Numbered from the stretch's first letter, positions 33,513 to 45,284 are shown. The stretch: 64,000 nucleotides of DNA from Fusarium oxysporum f. sp. lycopersici 4287 (GCF_000149955.1 NC_030986.1:6687114-6751113), one strand, 5' to 3'. Made by a program: numbers and translations. The notes: generated from the sequence alone by a model not told the origin.

Positions 33513-34289
33513 ATGTCTGACATTATTAAAGACATGATGGATAAGGTTTGGCTGTTCCCGCGCGGGACCAAGCTGGAACCTGGAGGCAGAAAGAACCCCG
33601 ATAATTTCCACCACTTAAGGTACCGCGACTGGGTTTTTAGCGTCTACCGTACCTACTATGGTAAAGAGTCCGATAAGCATTGGCAGGCGCTTCTATACTC
33701 TTTGAGACATCAGACTAAACTGGCATTTGGGGCGTTTGATGACGAGGAGGAAACAGACCAAGATGATAGGCGACGAGTTCAGGAATTATTTCATCTCGAT
33801 GTCCGGGAGGATCCCTCTCGTCTGGATGGTCTCGATGTTCGAGGTCTTCGGGATTTCTGCAACGCTGAAAAGCTCAAAGAGTCCAAAGTTACGGATAGAG
33901 AGGAAAGCAACATCAAGTACCACGTGAGCACAAGGCCCCACGAGGGTCGAGCTATGGCAGATTATCTGTTCAAGTTTGTTTTGCTCGCCGATGAAGCTGT
34001 TTTGAAGGATATAGAAAACGGCGAATTCGTCGTCAAGACTATCTCGTTGTCGTGGGATGGTTACTCGGGATGGGGATGGATGAGAATCCCAACAGGCTAT
34101 CTGTTAGAGCTCTGGATATTTCTGATGTGGAATAAACATCGGACCGAGTCTTGTCTTCGCTTTCACGAACCTGAAGCAGAACTTGAGGAAAGTATCTGGC
34201 CTGGGGACATGGCACTTTTAGATACTGGAAGATGTTCCGAAATTCGCGGATGGCCTTATTATAGCGGCCAAAAGGATGACATGTGGTAA
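33513..34289 (+). CDS. Uncharacterised ~250-aa protein, family member 1
   Basis: A single-exon gene of 258 residues. The family has no function I know. It is a paralog of the protein at 37190-37921. Shared motifs in order are Y-R-T-Y-Y-G near the N-terminus, L-L-Y-S-L-R-H-Q-T-K-L-A-F-G, then L-D-G-L-D-V-R-G, F-V-V-K, and the strongest block G-W-G-W-M-R-I-P-T-G-Y-L-L near residue 190, then W-P-G-D and Y-Y-S-G-Q. There is no signal peptide or membrane segment, so it is probably intracellular. It precedes an ankyrin gene in the same direction by 650 bp. The ATG at 33513 is the first in frame. Confidence 0.8.
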   Translation: MSDIIKDMMDKVWLFPRGTKLEPGGRKNPDNFHHLRYRDWVFSVYRTYYGKESDKHWQALLYSLRHQTKLAFGAFDDEEETDQDDRRRVQELFHLDVREDPSRLDGLDVRGLRDFCNAEKLKESKVTDREESNIKYHVSTRPHEGRAMADYLFKFVLLADEAVLKDIENGEFVVKTISLSWDGYSGWGWMRIPTGYLLELWIFLMWNKHRTESCLRFHEPEAELEESIWPGDMALLDTGRCSEIRGWPYYSGQKDDMW

Positions 34290-34937
34290 GGAAGAATGAA
34301 GAGACCCATTCGGTAGACTTTGATTAAGATACAAGAACACTTAGTTACCTTTGATACAAGTACACATAAAGTATTTATCGCATCATACCGATACAGCTAA
34401 ACCCCGACTCTTCTCATCCGCTTTCAGCTTCAGCAGAAAAACTGCTGAGAGCGGGTAGCCGATTGGCAGACATTCAAAGTAGAGCCGATGTATAACAAGC
34501 GAGTAGAGTCACCTGCACATTGGTTATGTAGATAAAGCAGCTACCTAAGTTATATATATATAACTTTAAATACATCACATCTCGAATGAATGGCACAATT
34601 AGAGAATTATCAATTGTCCAGATAAAGAATAAGAAAACAAAGGAAGTTAGTGGGTTTGCTGTGCCATGATTATGCAACAACTGTAGTGCCTCAGGCCTTG
34701 TTGGTGGTTGACCCATCTACAATTACTTGTGCTCCATTTATGTACGTAATTTGAGCTCGGGCTGTGACTCTTTCGCCGGACCTGACCAGGTTCGCCGCAT
34801 TAACCATAACCCCACTTCTCGAAGTTCGAATGTTAACCGACTTTTACATAAGTATATCCCATGACCGACCAACACATAATATTGTAGTCTCCTGTTAGGC
34901 TTTTTCCTGTTCTTTCAGCTAATCCAACTATCTATCT
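34290..34937. promoter_or_regulatory. Upstream region of ankyrin gene 1
   Basis: It holds a stem-loop near 34418-34455 (CCGCTTTCAGC...CTGCTGAGAGCGG) just downstream of the ~250-aa gene, the second copy of the duplicated block (34460-34620), and GTGACTCTTTCGCCGGA near 34766, which resembles CTGACTCTTCGCCGA at about 45200 upstream of ankyrin gene 2. Confidence 0.45.
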
Positions 34938-36716
34938 ATGACCATGTCTTCCTCTACCGATACAGAAGATGAGCCGCCATATTACCGTTTCACTGAAAAC
35001 CCAAACGCTGAGTACAAAAGTCAAGGACTTAAGAGACCTTGGCCAGTACCCATGGCGATGCCTCATTCGGATGGTTTAATTCTATATGAGAAGCCAACCT
35101 TTAGCCTTCTGTATACAATAATTCAGCAGAACGACACCAAGGCTCTTCAACAATATCTCACAATTGCACCTTGGGCTGTCTCGATAGAGCCGGTCTTCGC
35201 GAACGATCTCTGGGCCGTCCCAGACAGACGCTCTTCTTCAGACGGTGGCGCCTCTTACGGCGGTATGAACATTAACTACTTACAGTGGGCGGCGCAGGGA
35301 GGAGGTCTTGGTGTATTCAAAATCCTTCTGCATCACTGTACGAAGGGCAAAGATCCTGAGATAAAAATTAGATTCGAATCTCAAGAATTCGAACTATTGA
35401 ATGAAGCCGCCAAATACGGTCAGGTCGACATGGTCAAATTCCTACTCGATAACCAGCCACGATACGCCAGCATCTACGAGCGAGACTCAAATGGTTATAC
35501 TGCATTACTGTCAGCTGCTTCGGCGCCTAACCTCTATTTGCCTACTTCTCTACAAGAACGACGACCTGGAGCTGCGGCAAGCGAAGCAACCATGAATTTG
35601 CTACTAGATCGAGGTGCGTGCGCATCCGATGTCTTGTATGGAAACCAAAAGATACGTAACACAGTCCTCACTTTGACTGTGGAGTGGGCAGGTTCACGAT
35701 TAATCAAAAGACTCATTGATGGTTTTGCCAGTATTGACACCAAGGTGCAAAGAGGCCCGTGGGATGAGAAGTTTTGGAATCTGCATGACTGCACTTTCGA
35801 GGCTAACGCACTATATGTTGCCTGTACCCACGCAAACTTCGAAGCTGTGAAGACTCTCATTGATTGCCGAGGCTCCGAGGTTGACGTATCAGACGTTCTA
35901 TGGCAGCGAGATAGTCGTGGAAGTACTCCTCTTCATTGGGTGACTCAAAGCCACCTGCCAAGGGAAAACTTTGGATACTCGAAAGACGCTATCTACGATA
36001 AAGCACGGAACATTATGAATATCATTGAGTTTCTGTTAGACCTAGACCCAACCGCTATCAATGCCACGGATACCGATGGAAATACACCTTTGCACTACGC
36101 CACCCGGTCACCGAGTCGACACGATAAGATGTACAGCCCTATTTTTCAACTCTTGTGTGCCAGGGGTAGCGACGCTGGCATACGGAATACAGAAAGTCAA
36201 ACGCCTCTGCACACCCGATTTCGTCTGGATGATAGTGGCAGAGTTAGATACTACTACTTCGGCAAGGCACCCATTGATGCAGCTACGTTATTAACGTTAC
36301 TCGCTCATGGCGCGTCTACGGCCGACACGGATAAGGCTGGCAACACGCCGTTGCATATTGCAGCGGCAAATCTAGAATGGGACGATGCTGTATCATTCTT
36401 TCTTCGCCACGGCGGCGACCCTGCACTTCAGAACTTGAATGGGCAGACATCTCTTCACCGAGCTGCCGCTGGTACGTACTTGGGACGTGATCAGAGGTAC
36501 AAAGCGCCGGAGAGAATCAGGGCCCAGGAGGAAGTACTATCGAGACTTGTGGAAGCTGGGGGAGTCGAGTTGATGGACTTGGCAGACGCAGAGGGAATGA
36601 ATCCAAGACAGATATGTCATAAAACGAGGCAGGGGTGGAAAGAGCTCGATGGCCCCCCGAGGCGAACTGGAAAGGGGAGGGGGCGAGGAAGCGCTCGTAG
36701 GATACATAAGATCTAG
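34938..36716 (+). CDS. Ankyrin-repeat protein 1
   Basis: A single exon of 592 residues, probably cytosolic or nuclear. About eight to ten ankyrin repeats run from about residue 110 to 530: L-L-N-E-A-A-K-Y-G-Q-V-D-M-V-K-F-L-L, R-G-S-T-P-L-H-W-V, D-G-N-T-P-L-H-Y-A, A-G-N-T-P-L-H-I-A-A and N-G-Q-T-S-L-H-R-A. The N-terminal 60 residues are acidic and Pro-rich, and the C-terminus is a basic tail (G-K-G-R-G-R-G-S-A-R-R). Ankyrin repeats bind other proteins; the partner is unknown. It is a clear paralog of 45285-47024. It lies between the two ~250-aa paralogs, all in the same direction. Confidence 0.88.
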   Translation: MTMSSSTDTEDEPPYYRFTENPNAEYKSQGLKRPWPVPMAMPHSDGLILYEKPTFSLLYTIIQQNDTKALQQYLTIAPWAVSIEPVFANDLWAVPDRRSSSDGGASYGGMNINYLQWAAQGGGLGVFKILLHHCTKGKDPEIKIRFESQEFELLNEAAKYGQVDMVKFLLDNQPRYASIYERDSNGYTALLSAASAPNLYLPTSLQERRPGAAASEATMNLLLDRGACASDVLYGNQKIRNTVLTLTVEWAGSRLIKRLIDGFASIDTKVQRGPWDEKFWNLHDCTFEANALYVACTHANFEAVKTLIDCRGSEVDVSDVLWQRDSRGSTPLHWVTQSHLPRENFGYSKDAIYDKARNIMNIIEFLLDLDPTAINATDTDGNTPLHYATRSPSRHDKMYSPIFQLLCARGSDAGIRNTESQTPLHTRFRLDDSGRVRYYYFGKAPIDAATLLTLLAHGASTADTDKAGNTPLHIAAANLEWDDAVSFFLRHGGDPALQNLNGQTSLHRAAAGTYLGRDQRYKAPERIRAQEEVLSRLVEAGGVELMDLADAEGMNPRQICHKTRQGWKELDGPPRRTGKGRGRGSARRIHKI

Positions 36717-37189
36717 AGCATTAAAATAGACTGGTTTCAGAATTGGATGTCTAAATTAGATTCGGAGAAAGCAGAGGTCCATCGCATCTTTCTTCCCTGC
36801 TATTGCCTAGCAGCGATTCGCCGTCTATCATCTTGTGATTGACAGTGGCAACCGCTTAGCCCTGTGTGATAACGCACTGAGGAGCTTTCCAACCAGTGTC
36901 ATTTAAGACATGTTGATGTCAGGGTATTACAGGGAATCTTTTAACAGGGCTCAAAAGTGAACTCATACCCTGACTTTATGGATCAACGACGGCGGATTGG
37001 GTGGCGTGCGGATAAATAGTGTTCCGTGAATGAGTCGTCAGTCGGTTATAAGTTGTTGGTCCTTGGGGAAAGGCCAACTTACCCTCTTTTACCACTGCGA
37101 CATTAACGGCTGAACTTGGAATAATCGCTCCTTTCCTTTGCTGCCACGCCTGAAACTACCGAATCTTAATCAACCAGACCGCCGCAAAG
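36717..37189. promoter_or_regulatory. Intergenic, upstream of ~250-aa gene 2
   Basis: No gene or repeat seen. It presumably contains the promoter of the next gene. Confidence 0.35.
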
Positions 37190-37921
37190 ATGATCGAAAA
37201 GATGGTCGAGCAGATTTCTAAATATTGGCCTCCCGGACCGCCTGCGATGCAACAGATGGAGAGCAAGGATCCCGACATTCTTCAATATTACCAGCAATGG
37301 GGTTTCGACATCTATCGCACATATTACGGCCCAGGATCAGACGAGGCTTGGGGCAAGCTTCTATATGCTCTGAAACACCAGACAAGACTGGCATTCGGAC
37401 ACTACGATGGTCGGGAGGATGCAGATCAACGCCACGTCGACATACTCGAGGACTTGTTCTATCTCGATGCTCGAGCCGATAAATCTCTACTAGATGGGCT
37501 TGATGTCCAAGGCATTCGCAAATTCTGCCGGCATGAAAACACCGATAAGGATCGAGTCATGTCAGTTAGCATCCATGACTATGTATTACTTGCCGATGAA
37601 TCAACACTGAAAGATGTTTCTGGGCGCGAATTTGTTGTGAAAGCGGTGTCTCTGGACTGGAAACGAGGGCACCGAGGCTGGGGATGGATGAGGATCCCAA
37701 CAGGCTATCTGTTGGATCTATGGCAACTACTGATGCTGAACTCGATGCGAACTGAGCTTGCGATTGACTTTGATGGACCTGAAGAGGACCTCGGTGATTA
37801 TGTCTGGCCTGGAGATCTGACTCTTAACAATACAGGGTCATATTCGGAGATTCGCCAATTCTTGAAGCACTACAGTGGCCAATCCCCACGCCGTTCATTA
37901 GAATGCGACAAAGAAGCTTAG
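37190..37921 (+). CDS. Uncharacterised ~250-aa protein, family member 2
   Basis: A single exon of 243 residues, paralogous to 33513-34289. It has I-Y-R-T-Y-Y-G, L-L-Y-A-L-K-H-Q-T-R-L-A-F-G, L-L-D-G-L-D-V-Q-G, and the conserved block G-W-G-W-M-R-I-P-T-G-Y-L-L-D-L-W, then W-P-G-D-L and H-Y-S-G-Q. It has no signal peptide. The two copies differ most in the central linker, where this copy is shorter. Its function is unknown. It lies next to the 3' end of the chitinase gene (convergent). Confidence 0.8.
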   Translation: MIEKMVEQISKYWPPGPPAMQQMESKDPDILQYYQQWGFDIYRTYYGPGSDEAWGKLLYALKHQTRLAFGHYDGREDADQRHVDILEDLFYLDARADKSLLDGLDVQGIRKFCRHENTDKDRVMSVSIHDYVLLADESTLKDVSGREFVVKAVSLDWKRGHRGWGWMRIPTGYLLDLWQLLMLNSMRTELAIDFDGPEEDLGDYVWPGDLTLNNTGSYSEIRQFLKHYSGQSPRRSLECDKEA

Positions 37922-38475
37922 AGGACACTATTGTATTCGACTTTGTCTTCCACCCGAGGCTATGATACACAAATAAACTCATACCCCAACCCAACTTAGG
38001 GGCAGCCTCCTGTCTTCGTCTCTCTAGCTATACTCGTCAAAGCGCGATCATTTGTTGTCTCCTCAAAATGCGGTATGGCAGCGTGCCACTGGTTCACACA
38101 TGTATTGTCTACACTCTTGGGCTTCGAAATCTACTTGATGCAGTGATATGCGGCAGTCATTTCCTCAAAGCTTAAAAGTAAAGGTAATAGGAGAGGTAAC
38201 ATTTTTAAGCAAAAGTAGAATACAACGCTAACTAAACCACCTCCCAGATAGATATCGCTTTTCTGAAAGCATGTTGGTAGGTGTCTGTGTCCTTCTTCCA
38301 GTTTAATTATCGACCTCGCTCAATGGCACGATTTGCAAGTGACGCTATCTAGAAGGCCAACATTCGTGAATGGTGAACACGGTGATCACGGCGAGTATAT
38401 TGTATGTTCTATATTCTATGTACAATTGTCCACTGACTCTAACCGGGACCTAACACTACACAGATACAAATGGTC
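37922..38475. other. Intergenic, converging 3' ends
   Basis: No gene seen between the ~250-aa gene 2 and the chitinase 3' end. Confidence 0.5.
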
Positions 38476-41400
38476 TTACGGATCAGCATTCTGTACGTTG
38501 TTTACCCGAGCTCCGTTAAGGTCAAAGTTGATTTGAAAAGCCTGGGGACCAGGGCTGTATTCTTGATCACCCCAGCTGCTCCCTGCTGGGGGCAGGTTTC
38601 CGTTCCTGGCGATGGGCCAGATCCTCGCTAGGTTAGCAGATCTAAAAACGCCCGCCTGGTGAAGCCCCATGCCCTGACAGATGTCGAATTAGTGACCGCC
38701 CGCTGCAAGTAAATGGAGCACAGATACGTACAAACTCATTAATAAGAACAGCCAATTGTGGATCCCGATTGGCGGTAATTAAATCGTTGATCTGAGAAGT
38801 ATAGTCGCGGCCAAGATAAAAGGCTGGCCCTGGCGCTGGTCCGTGTTCCGGAATCCTGCAGTTGAAAGGTTCTCGTCGCTGGTTGTAGTTCGTCAGAGCT
38901 CCTGTGTTAGAACTGCCGCCAGCGTATGAGCTGCTGTATCTGAATCAGAAACATATTAGCACTATAATACCCATCAGGTAGAAGGCGTACTTACACCCAC
39001 TCGGCTCGGTAATCAACTGGTCCTCTGTAGCCTCGAGGAGGATTTGGCCGATGGGTACCCTGACTGTGATACATGCCAAAGGACGAGACACCAAGGTAGT
39101 AATCGTTCACGCCGCTCGGCTCCGTCCAGAAGGTGTTGGCATCTAAAGGGATGTGGAAATGAAAGACAACCCATCGGTCTACGGCGTTCCGGTGACTGCG
39201 ATCGCGGTACAGGTTTCGATACGAGTTGGCTGGATCTTCTACACCAGGAGAGGGTCCAATCCAGTAAGCTACCTCAAGAATGACTTGACGGCTCGTTGGG
39301 CTCGGGGGGAGCCAGCGCAAATAATGCAAGCTTAGGTGGCCGGCTTTGATTGCTTGGAAAATATATGCAGCACTTGGCTGGACCCCGCCTTTGCCCCGAT
39401 CTGTCATAACGTTGACATTGATAGTCCGAGCTTGAATATCTCGCTTTTGAGCTTCAGAGCCGGTGCTCGACGGAACCTCACAAAGAGCTGCTGGAACTGT
39501 AGCTAGGTTTTCCAAACCTTCTCTTGACTCGGCGAGATCACAGAGTGCCATCCTGGCGACAGCTCTGCCGGAGTACCTGGGTCGGCCATTCCAGTCGCTC
39601 TGATACAGCAGCTGCTGAAACGTGGTGAGGTTGGCAGCGCTTTGGGCATACCCAGCTGCCCTAACGTCCCTGTTGTAAATCTCCGTCAAATCCAGGCGTG
39701 GTTCTCGAGACGTGACCCAAACTCCCATGATGGGAAGGAGCACAGCTAGAACCGCTGAATTGTCTGTAGCGCGACCCAGGAGAAGATTCCGTGCGCTGAG
39801 CCCCTCATCGGTACTCAGCCCATCATCGCCGCCGAACTCAATCTCTTCGTCAGGACAGACGGGATCTCTGAGAAATCTTTGCAGCGCATAGTCAAACTCC
39901 TTTGCGTCCTTGTCCTGGTACACTATAATGTCGCGCTCGTCCTTGTCAGATTCCTTGTCGCCAGCGCAGCAATATGCTTCAAAGCCGTAGGTGCACTTGT
40001 CAGTATGTGCAAGGTAGCCAGAGGTACTCCATGACGTGCTGATATCCTGCGCAGCGATGCGAGTGGACCCATGGGGACAGGTATTGGTACAAGCCTGTTC
40101 ATTGGGGAACGATACCTCATGGCCAACCCACTCACAGTTCTTGAAAGGCTTGGGAGTCTCAGTGCAGCAGTAATTGTACTTCTTGCCTTTCTTGCAACTC
40201 TTCTGACCACCAAAACCGCCTCGAGATCCCACAACAAAGGACGAGAAGCCCTTGGGACACGTGGAGTCGTCGTCGTCGTAGCAATCTACTGTCCATCCGC
40301 ACTTGGACCAAGGCCCAGTGGAATCAGTAGCTTCACAACAAGCGGTCTGCCACCCGGACTTCTTGCAACCTTGGTGATGAGTGCCGACCGCGACTTCGCC
40401 TGCGTTACAGCCAACCGGACAATGGTCGTTGCCTTGGTATCCTCTCCATTGACACTTTGGTACCTTGGAAGACTTGGGGCAGCAAAGCGTCTGTACCTGA
40501 TCTTGACCCGGCAAGCATTCTGTGGCGTCCAGCATAATCTCCGAGTCCTTGCCGCCGCGAGCGATCTCCGTATAGCCGCTGGGGCACGTCTGACCGCAGT
40601 TGGTAAAGTAACAGAAGTCCTGGGAATCCTCTCTCTTATCAGGTAGTTTGATAGTAAGGCCGCTACCAGAGTCAACGTTGACCTTGATACCAAGTGCTGC
40701 TGCTAGTCCGTTGGAGTAGGAATGCTTGTCGTCGTCATAGTCGACAGCCCAGACCAGCACGCCACTCAGGCACTGAGACTTGAGAAAGTTGGCCTTAAGC
40801 TTCCACGTATCCCTGTCATCGTACGAAACCCATTGATCGTTGTTCCATTGGATTGTCTTGATGGCAGCGTCCTTGTACAGCTTGGGCCTGAGCTTCTTCT
40901 CACGAATGAGATCTGAGATCTCACTGTTAAACAGGATTCCAGCTTCACCGCTGCACCCAGCATCTCCTGCTGAAAGGTATGGGCAACCAGGCTCAGAACA
41001 GGATGAGCTTGCCAGTGTAACAGATCGGCCGTAGAATGCCAAGCCCAGCACAACCTTAGACGGAGAGACCTTGTTACGCCAGAGAAGATCTAACGAGCTC
41101 GTGATCTCAGTCAAGTTGGTATGCGCTCCAACAAACGCGCCCGTCCACTTGTTACCGATATCCCATGCTCCATGAAGATCATAGCTCATAACATTGAACC
41201 AGTCCACAGATGGTTCAATGTTCTCTAGATCAAAATGTTGGAGATACCAGTAACTAGTGGGAAGAGTAACAGAAAGGCCATACTTGTAGTCACCAAGAGC
41301 GGACTTGAGTCGCTTCAAGAACCTTGGATAGGCCTTGAAGTCAGACTGACGGCCACTGCGGTCTTTATCAACTGGATACTCCCAGTCGATATCAATGCCA

Positions 41401-42110
41401 GTAAAGCCCCAAGTCTGCATGAAGAGGGTCAAGCTAGCAAAGAAGACGTTCTGACGTGTCTCATCGGCATTGACCAAGTCTGAAAAGGTTGTCGCTGTTG
41501 GAGAACCCTTGTCAGAAAAGGCCCAGCCGCCAATAGACAACCAGAGCTCTTGACCCGAGTCTCGAGTCTTGAGTGAAGACAATTGAGAGTAAAGTTGTTG
41601 ATCTCCTGCATTGGCGGGCACGACCTTGAACGATTTGGGGTCGATACTACCGAATGCAAAGTAGATGTGGGTGTAAATGCCCTGAGGGAAAGCGTCGGGG
41701 ATCATGGGGTTGCATTTGCGGGTTGCACCACCAGAGCCATAGTAACCGATCACACGCTTGACTGACTGAGAGCCAATGTTACAGGAGGGTCTCTTGACAG
41801 TTTCTTTGCCGCAGAACTCCTCAGTGGTACCGCAGAAGCCAAACTTGCTGCAACACACATTGAGGGGACACTTGGTAGCGTTGAAGTACTGCGAATCCCA
41901 CTTGCCTGGATTGCATTCAGCTTTGTAGGTACAGCTGTTGATGCACTTGGCCTTGCTGCAGTAGTCTGGACCAGTGCCGCAGACATTATTGGTACCACAG
42001 CAACCGACCTCGCAGGGCTTGTTCTTGTCGCAGTGTATGTCTTCTGCGACCGTGAACGGGGTCGAGGTGAGCAGTAGAGCAACCAGACTGGTTGCCCACG
42101 TCAACCTCAT
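38476..42110 (-). CDS. Killer-toxin-like GH18 chitinase (subgroup C type)
   Basis: A secreted chitin hydrolase. Three exons (42110-38995, 38939-38732, 38673-38476) give 1173 residues. The introns are 55 and 58 nt and keep phase. A signal peptide covers about residues 1-22. Cys-rich modules with a hevein-type chitin-binding domain (about 66-100) precede the GH18 domain (about 117-475). The catalytic motif F-T-G-I-D-I-D-W-E is at 236-244, with Asp240, Asp242 and Glu244 all present. Several Cys-rich repeats (about 505-715) follow, then a ~450-residue C-terminal region of unknown role with V-Y-S-S-S-Y-A-G-G across the first intron. The layout is that of killer-toxin (zymocin alpha/beta-like) chitinases. 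Whether it delivers a toxic part is not shown by sequence. It is divergent from the LysM gene. Confidence 0.9.
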
Positions 42111-43426
42111 TAATGAAGATAAGAACGAGTATTGTTTTAACCAAAAGAAAGATGATGTCTAAGTGGAAACGTGTATCAAAAGAGTGACAATAAATGAGCG
42201 ATTGTATAGACAAATGAAGAACAAAGAGTAACAAGGCAATTGATCAGCTGCGACTCGACCATTGCTTGACATAGGCAATAATTACAAAGGTAGTAGAATA
42301 TTTATCTTGAATAACACTTTTACTCGAGTACAACCGGAGAAGGCCCCCTGTGTTGTCCCATTTCGGAAAGAAGTTTACCCTCGGCGTCACGGACCCTTAC
42401 AGCGGGAACATGCTTGACTCGAAGGTTAATTTCATGACTAACTTGCGCAGCGAGCAAGCTGAAACAGTAATTTCTGCAGTTCGGTCATTTACTGGGTGTC
42501 TTTGTTCCATTATGGAGTAGTAAGCTTTGGCAAAAAGCATTTCACACCCTAGTTATCGGCTTCAACGTGCCGAACATTGCCTTGATCCGCGAGTCCATCA
42601 CCTTCTTCGCCTTGGCTTTGACCTGGAAAAGGCTATTCCGTGCGTCTTTTGTTGGTCCTCAGTGTTTTTTCGGCCTGAAGTCGTTACGATTATGGATACC
42701 TGTTGGTTCTCATGATGCTAGTACTCTTTGGGGCCGCGGAACATATATTCTCGGTCTTGGCGGGATCCATCTCCCGGTGTTTGCTCGAGTTGTTCGTCGC
42801 ACGCTTTTCTATGGTTGGCCAAATTATGGTCAATGGAGCAAAAGCGGGTATTGTAGATCCCTGGTCTTCGTTCTTTCACACCTCAACAGGGTACCAACCA
42901 GGGTCAACGGCTAAGGTAGCATGGGTAAAACTTCTCACGATATCCATTAAACGAGATCCACAGACAGTGACGGAATTACCCGCTCCAACGCGTTACGTTA
43001 CATTAATCACGAGCAGCGATTATCGCTGTGGCATCGATCAGTGGGTATGGTCAGATCATGCCAGGGCCTCGGACAGTTTTGGCAACCTGTAGAGAACCTA
43101 GTGGGCCTCATGTCAGGTACTTCTGTCGAGTGACATGCTTTATGATGCCAAGTCGGCAACATCTTCCATCCATGATTTTAATGATTGAACTGCCATATTG
43201 GGATCAAGAGACCTACTAAGCCGCCTTTTTATTCTATGCCCCATGCATACTGGCTTGATTTCGTTTCAGGAACGAGTTTATTGAGACAGTTACTCAGTTC
43301 ATGACGTTGCAATCTCATAAAGGTTGTTCATTCTTCTTCTGTGTCAATTAGCTGTTAGCCCCTATTTGCTTCAGTCCCTCCTTTGACGCTTTCTTGTCAC
43401 TCTTTCATATTTTCTTACACTGCACG
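42111..43426. promoter_or_regulatory. Divergent promoter region, chitinase / LysM
   Basis: About 1.3 kb between the start codons of the chitinase and the LysM gene. It contains no convincing gene, and the open frames at 42527-43219 show no domain. The divergent layout suggests shared control, but I cannot name an operator. Confidence 0.45.
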
Positions 43427-45056
43427 ATGTGGGCCACCCGCAACCACTGCCATGGCCTCCTTGGTGGCCTCGCCATCCTCACCAAGTTGGTTGATGCTTC
43501 TGGTCTCGCAATGTTCCCCCAAGGTTCCCTTTCGAGCGCGGGACTATCGTCCGTCTGCGAGGCCACTCTCTACCAATCCATCAACTGCGCCGATGAGACT
43601 GCAGACCTGGCGGCTAATGGATATCTCGACAGTGATGATCCAGCCGTGACCAAGCTAGTGTGCCGCTCGACCTGTGGAAGTGCTATTGGACACATGCGCA
43701 CAAAGGTTGCTTCAGCTTGCGGTACTGAAGAGATGGTCCCTGGCATGTCTTATGTCCACATGGTTGATAAGCTCTGGGGCAGTTGGAACCAGACTTGCTT
43801 CACCGACCCCAAGACAGGAGAGTTTTGTCATGGCAAGTGTGCTTCTAGCAAATATCCTTCTTTGCTCTATGCTAATTCTATTAGACGTCATTGCCGCGTT
43901 TCCAGAGGTCGACGATGTCTCTAAACTGTCAAAGTCTGACTTGTGTTCTTACTGTAACGTTGAGCAGTACAAGATCATGCAAGCTGACGCTTACAGTGGA
44001 GCTTACGATGAGTACGCGCAGTCTAACTATAAGTACGTTGCGAAGGCCTGTGACCTGAAGGTGGACAACTTCAACCCCACGGATAGTGCATTTAATGTTA
44101 CGAACCCCGATGCCAGCAGCGAGGTTTGTGTGTCTGGTAAGACATACGGAGCCAAAGCTGGTGATAGCTGCGACTCAATCGCGCTATCTCAGGGAGTGTC
44201 AGCGGCGACCATGTATTACATCAACTCCAACATCTTCGATTGTACTAAGATCGCTGTTGGGACCAGCCTCTGCCTTCCGCTCACCTGCACCAAGATTTAC
44301 CGGGTACAGAAGGGTGATACATGTCTCGACATCGCCTTGAACAACGGTATTATGAGCGACCAGCTTCTGTCATACAATTCGCAGCTCAACTGGAACTGCA
44401 CCAATTTACACGATGCGGATCCCTACTGGGGTAGTACCTTGTGTGTTTCGACACCTGGGGGTATATATGCTGGGCAGCCACTTAATAACAACACTGCGAA
44501 CACTGACCCTCAACGCATTGATCCCCCTGCTGGTGCGACCGTTGCCAATGGCACTACCTTGGAGTGTAGCCATTGGCTCACATACGATGGTGGCCTCAGC
44601 TGTACGCAGATTTGTCTTGCAAATGATGTTGCCATCAACCTGTTTACTGAGATCAACCCATCTCTGAACAAGACCACTTGTGACGAAGATTTGAAAGCCG
44701 GCAATGCTTACTGCGTTAAGCCTATTACTGGATGGGATCTACCTGCCTTTACTAAGACTGCTACCGGCCAAGCGACGGCCACCAAGTCTGCCTCCCCTTC
44801 AGGCACCAAATCCACTGCTGCTACTGCTTCGGCACCGCAGACTTCGACCAGCGAAAAGGTACCGAGCCCTACGCAACCTGGTATCGTCGATAGTTGCAAC
44901 CAGTGGCATTACGTTGATAATGGCGACGGGTGCTATTCTATCGCTGAGACGTACCATATCAATTTAGCAGACTTTTACAAATGGAATTCCAAGGTTGGCA
45001 ATGACTGTTCTGGTCTCTGGCTGCACTACTATGTCTGTGTTGGAGTTGCATCCTGA
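43427..45056 (+). CDS. Secreted multi-LysM protein
   Basis: An extracellular chitin- or peptidoglycan-oligomer-binding protein. Two exons, 43427-43832 and 43885-45056, give 525 residues. The intron has GC-AG ends (G|GCAAGT...CTAAT...TTAG); splicing it continues the reading as E-F-C-H-D-V-I-A. The N-terminus has a hydrophobic stretch (G-L-L-G-G-L-A-I-L), a probable signal peptide. A Cys-rich N-terminal part is followed by two good LysM domains (Y-G-A-K-A-G-D-S-C-D-S-I-A and Y-R-V-Q-K-G-D-T-C-L-D-I-A) and two weaker ones near the end, separated by a Ser/Thr/Ala-rich linker. LysM proteins next to subgroup C chitinases are known in other fungi. It could protect the fungus's own wall from the chitinase or mask chitin fragments. 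Confidence 0.85.
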
Positions 45057-45284
45057 TTTAGATGCAGTGCTTAAGGGCGTGGATCCGTTAGTGGGCGGCT
45101 GGGTGGACGGCTTTTGGCGGGGCGTGTAATTAGTTAGACATTACTCCGTACTGTGTGTGCGTGCTCCGTAATAATTTGAGCTTGAGGTGGGCTCTGCTCT
45201 GACTCTTCGCCGAATGGTCTAGTCTACTATACTTGATTGGCTGTCAATAATCCTGCTCAACTCCACTGATTCCAGGTACCAAAT

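Noticed and set aside
39923..40693. Open frames of 104-191 codons inside the chitinase
   Set aside because: They are shadows of the Cys-rich chitinase region in other frames.
43394..43426. Start of the LysM gene at 43394
   Set aside because: The codon there is TTG; the first ATG in frame is at 43427.
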